Positions 61,781-64,000 of a DNA stretch of 64,000 nt are shown piece by piece; the stretch's first letter is position 1, and each line of letters begins with the position of its first letter. Under the pieces are notes generated by a model. That model had not been told where the DNA came from and ran no database searches. It saw nothing but the letters and a program-made list of their open reading frames with translations. The stretch is from Onthophagus taurus. Its lineage: Eukaryota > Arthropoda > Insecta > Coleoptera > Scarabaeidae. Where the stretch lies: NCBI RefSeq assembly GCF_036711975.1, contig NC_091972.1:11661001-11725000 (forward strand). Reading direction: 5' to 3'. The translations under genes were made by a program, and so were the position numbers.

Positions 61781-62480
61781 GTTTCAAAATTACTAACAAT
61801 TTTTTAATCATTAAAAATTAGTTATTTACGGATTAATAAAACATGAACTTATTACAAGTAGATCCTATAAAATAAATGAATTAAATATTGTTGTGGTTTT
61901 TGTGGTTTTAAACACAATACAGATAATCATTTGAATAGGATCTTGTAATCAAATTAACCAAAATGATAAACGGATATCTGGGTATAAATCCGTTTGAAAA
62001 TTATAATAGCAAAATTTCCAATTTCAAAATTGTATGATTAATGCGAAATTTTAGGATGAGTTTTGTTTAGTGGGTTCATTTCGAGTTTAATATTTTATGT
62101 AATCTTGTTTTGTTCATCATTTATAAAGCTAAGAAAAAAATACCTACAACTAAGAATTAATAAACGCTTTTAAGAATTCCAAGTGCGCTAGATAATTAAG
62201 TAAAAAAATACAATATAGGTAATAGTAGAGCGTAATAAGTGTAATTAAATTACTTCTTGTAAATGCGATTTTCACAAGAAGCGATTTCGGTAGTCGTGAG
62301 TGACGCATGTAGTGGTCAGCAAATAATAAAAGCGGTCGTACTCGACGTGATCATTTTAGTTTGTAGTTTCCAAGGCAGTCCGGAATATCCTCCTCCACGG
62401 CAATACTTATAACAGGAATGAAAACGAATTCGTTAACTTTCGTTTAAGTTCATTTTAAATCGTACAACAGTTTCATAACG
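61781..62480. other. Intergenic DNA and probable promoter region of the next gene
   Basis: AT-rich up to about 62270, then a more GC-balanced stretch (62270-62480) with AATAATAAAAGCGG, a weak TATA-like motif at about 62322, that probably serves as promoter and 5' UTR of the exon at 62481. No transcription start can be fixed. Confidence 0.35.
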
Positions 62481-62538
62481 ATGTTGAACCCGTTGATTTT
62501 GGTGTTAAATTTATATTTAGTGAGCTATTTTACAAACG
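62481..62538 (+). CDS. Probable first coding exon with signal peptide (gene incomplete)
   Basis: ATG at 62481 opens MLNPLILVLNLYLVSYFTN, a short hydrophobic leader that fits a secretory signal peptide. It is followed by a consensus donor ACG|GTAAGT at 62539. The exon ends in phase 1. No downstream exon could be recognised before 64000, so the gene most likely continues beyond the window across a large intron. The product cannot be named. Confidence 0.5.
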
Positions 62539-63440
62539 GTAAGTAAAGATATAAGATCAAAGTTTAAATTCTTATTTATTTTTCTGTTATTTGAGATTCG
62601 TTTACATTCACTTACAATTTTAATTGTTTTTCTCAGAAAGCGATCTCGGTTGCATATTTTTTTGTTAAATTTATTTAAAGAAGACCATGATATTCTTTGT
62701 TAATTTACCTTGTGAATTGATAATTTGATTTCTAAGAAAATGAAGCGAGGGGATTTTTTTTTGGTATAACGTATAGGATTAGCTGTTTAATTTCGAGGAC
62801 AACGGATTATATATTTAAATTGTTCCATTTTTTTTTTCGTAAAATTGTTTACTTAAAAAAAATCAACAACATAAAATGCACAGATAGTAAAAAATAACTT
62901 CAACCTTGAAGCACAAGAATAATAAAAATAAATAATTCATAACTGCTACTTAGGAAAAAATGAAGTAGTTAAAAAAAAGATCAATAAATTTTCAGATTTT
63001 TTTTGTAAAAAAACATAATTATTCGATAATTTTATTAATTATATACATACGAACTGGAGCCAAGGTCATAAACTTGCAAAAATGTATGTTTAAACTAATT
63101 TATAAACAGTACCATTTCAGATAATCTTTGGGAAATCCGTATTTTTAGAACTCCATCATCGGGGAATCATTATTTTAATCAGAAAGAAAAATATCGAGTT
63201 AAAACAGGTTTTTAAACGGTGTTTCATAAACCTTCTGGTTAATCACGTGTTATGCACTTATCTCCCGATTTACACGAAAGATAGGTTCTGCACAAAACCG
63301 TGTTAATTGAAATCTTGCATTTTGCTAAGTAAAATCGGGTAAAACCAAAAAAAAATACTAAAATGTGCCGAATGTGACGAATTAGGGAGGATCTCGGGTT
63401 GACAAAACTGTCATGAAATCCGTAATTAACAATTGCGTAG
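62539..63440 (+). other. Presumed first intron of the signal-peptide gene
   Basis: AT-rich with many homopolymer runs. No exon, RNA gene or known element seen. Confidence 0.4.
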
Positions 63441-63960
63441 GTTTTTTTGCTAAATCTTGATAGACTTCTTCATATTGAAGAAGCATTTACGAAGATTTCG
63501 CTGGAATCGGAGAGCTCGATCAACATTTGTGTCATATTGTATGAAATGATTGCGAATTTTAAAGTTCAGATTGCTCTTCATCTCATTCATTGTTCTCATC
63601 ATGTTTGTTTGTTTCCGGAATTATGTTAATTAAATCATCTTCATTCAGTTCTTCATCAGCTATTATTTCTTCAATATCTGCCTCAGCTAAATCTTCAAAA
63701 CCTTATTCTCCTATGGTATGGCCAACTCAGCGAATATTTACGTTGAATCGGAGAGCTCGTTCAACATTTGTGTCATATTTTATGAAATGGTTGCAAAATT
63801 TTCTTCCCAATTCAAGTCCTACGCTTATGAATCTTCCTGGCGCAGCTGGTTCAGATTGCTCTTCATCTGATTCATTGTCTTCATCATGTTTGTTTGTTTC
63901 ATGAATTATGTTAATTAAATCATCTTCTTTCAGTTTTTTGAAATTTGTCAATTTATAAAT
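63440..63960 (-). mobile_element. Two decayed copies of a Tigger/jerky-like transposase tail
   Basis: On the minus strand, 63951-63727 encodes KLKEDDLINIIHETNKHDED and an acidic NESDEEQSE stretch, then GRKFCNHFIKYDTNVERALR. Immediately after comes a diverged repeat with EDLAEADIEEIIADEELNED and LINIIPETNKHDENNE. The 'DEEL--DDLI--I' plus acidic linker pattern is like the C-terminal end of pogo/Tigger (CENP-B-like) transposases. The two blocks (about 63500-63655 and 63742-63955) are related at DNA level. Confidence 0.45.
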
Positions 63961-64000
63961 CGTGCAAAAGTGAAATCGATAGGTGTATTTAATTTCTCTT

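Noticed and set aside
1-64000. tRNA or rRNA genes
   Set aside because: No tRNA A/B box pair with a foldable cloverleaf and no rRNA-like sequence was recognised; a tRNAscan or Rfam search would be needed to be certain.

Overview
This is an AT-rich stretch of an animal nuclear genome, almost certainly an insect; a beetle is my guess but is not proven. The evidence is spliced genes with many 50-60 bp introns, a cluster of insect-type seven-transmembrane odorant receptors, Methuselah-like GPCRs, and conserved eukaryotic genes. No bacterial, plasmid or CRISPR feature was seen. Gene models were built by hand: each exon was joined at GT/AG sites, the reading phase was checked across every junction, and all complete models have total lengths divisible by three.

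Layout. (1) 1940-16421 (+): the last 12 coding exons of a C2H2 zinc-finger/ELM2/SANT transcriptional co-regulator of the TRERF1/ZNF541/MIDEAS type. Its large introns hold CpG-rich patches and two LINE relics. (2) 16422-24600: AT-rich 3' flank or long 3' UTR, carrying a decayed inverted-repeat DNA transposon of about 3.2 kb. (3) 24640-25120: remnant of a BED-finger (hAT-like) transposon. (4) 25839-35603: five intact odorant receptor genes, one on + and four on -, with a decayed receptor fragment at about 36010-36230 (+). (5) 36677-56624 (+): a complete 14-exon AQR (Aquarius) gene encoding the intron-binding spliceosomal helicase. Its third intron is about 10 kb and holds two complete Methuselah-like GPCR genes on the - strand. 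Other AQR introns hold Tc1-like debris and a long-inverted-repeat element. (6) 56897-58151 (+): a testis-specific serine/threonine kinase (TSSK-type) gene. (7) 58515-60290: LINE and Tc1-like relics. (8) 60438-61320 (-): SDE2, a splicing and genome-maintenance factor with a cleavable ubiquitin-like N-terminus. (9) 62481-62538 (+): a probable first coding exon with a signal peptide, whose gene continues beyond what I can follow. (10) 63440-63960: Tigger/jerky-like transposase tail relics.

Biological links. The receptors look like a tandem expansion from one ancestor, because they share intron positions that have been lost in different combinations. The two nested Methuselah-like genes are also tandem paralogues. 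AQR and SDE2 both act in pre-mRNA splicing and lie on either side of the kinase, but nothing in the sequence shows that the neighbourhood matters. I did not find a clearly new multi-gene system. The best leads are the mosaic receptor intron loss, the nested GPCR pair, the palindromic repeat array at 38380-39200, and the duplicated 5' end of SDE2.
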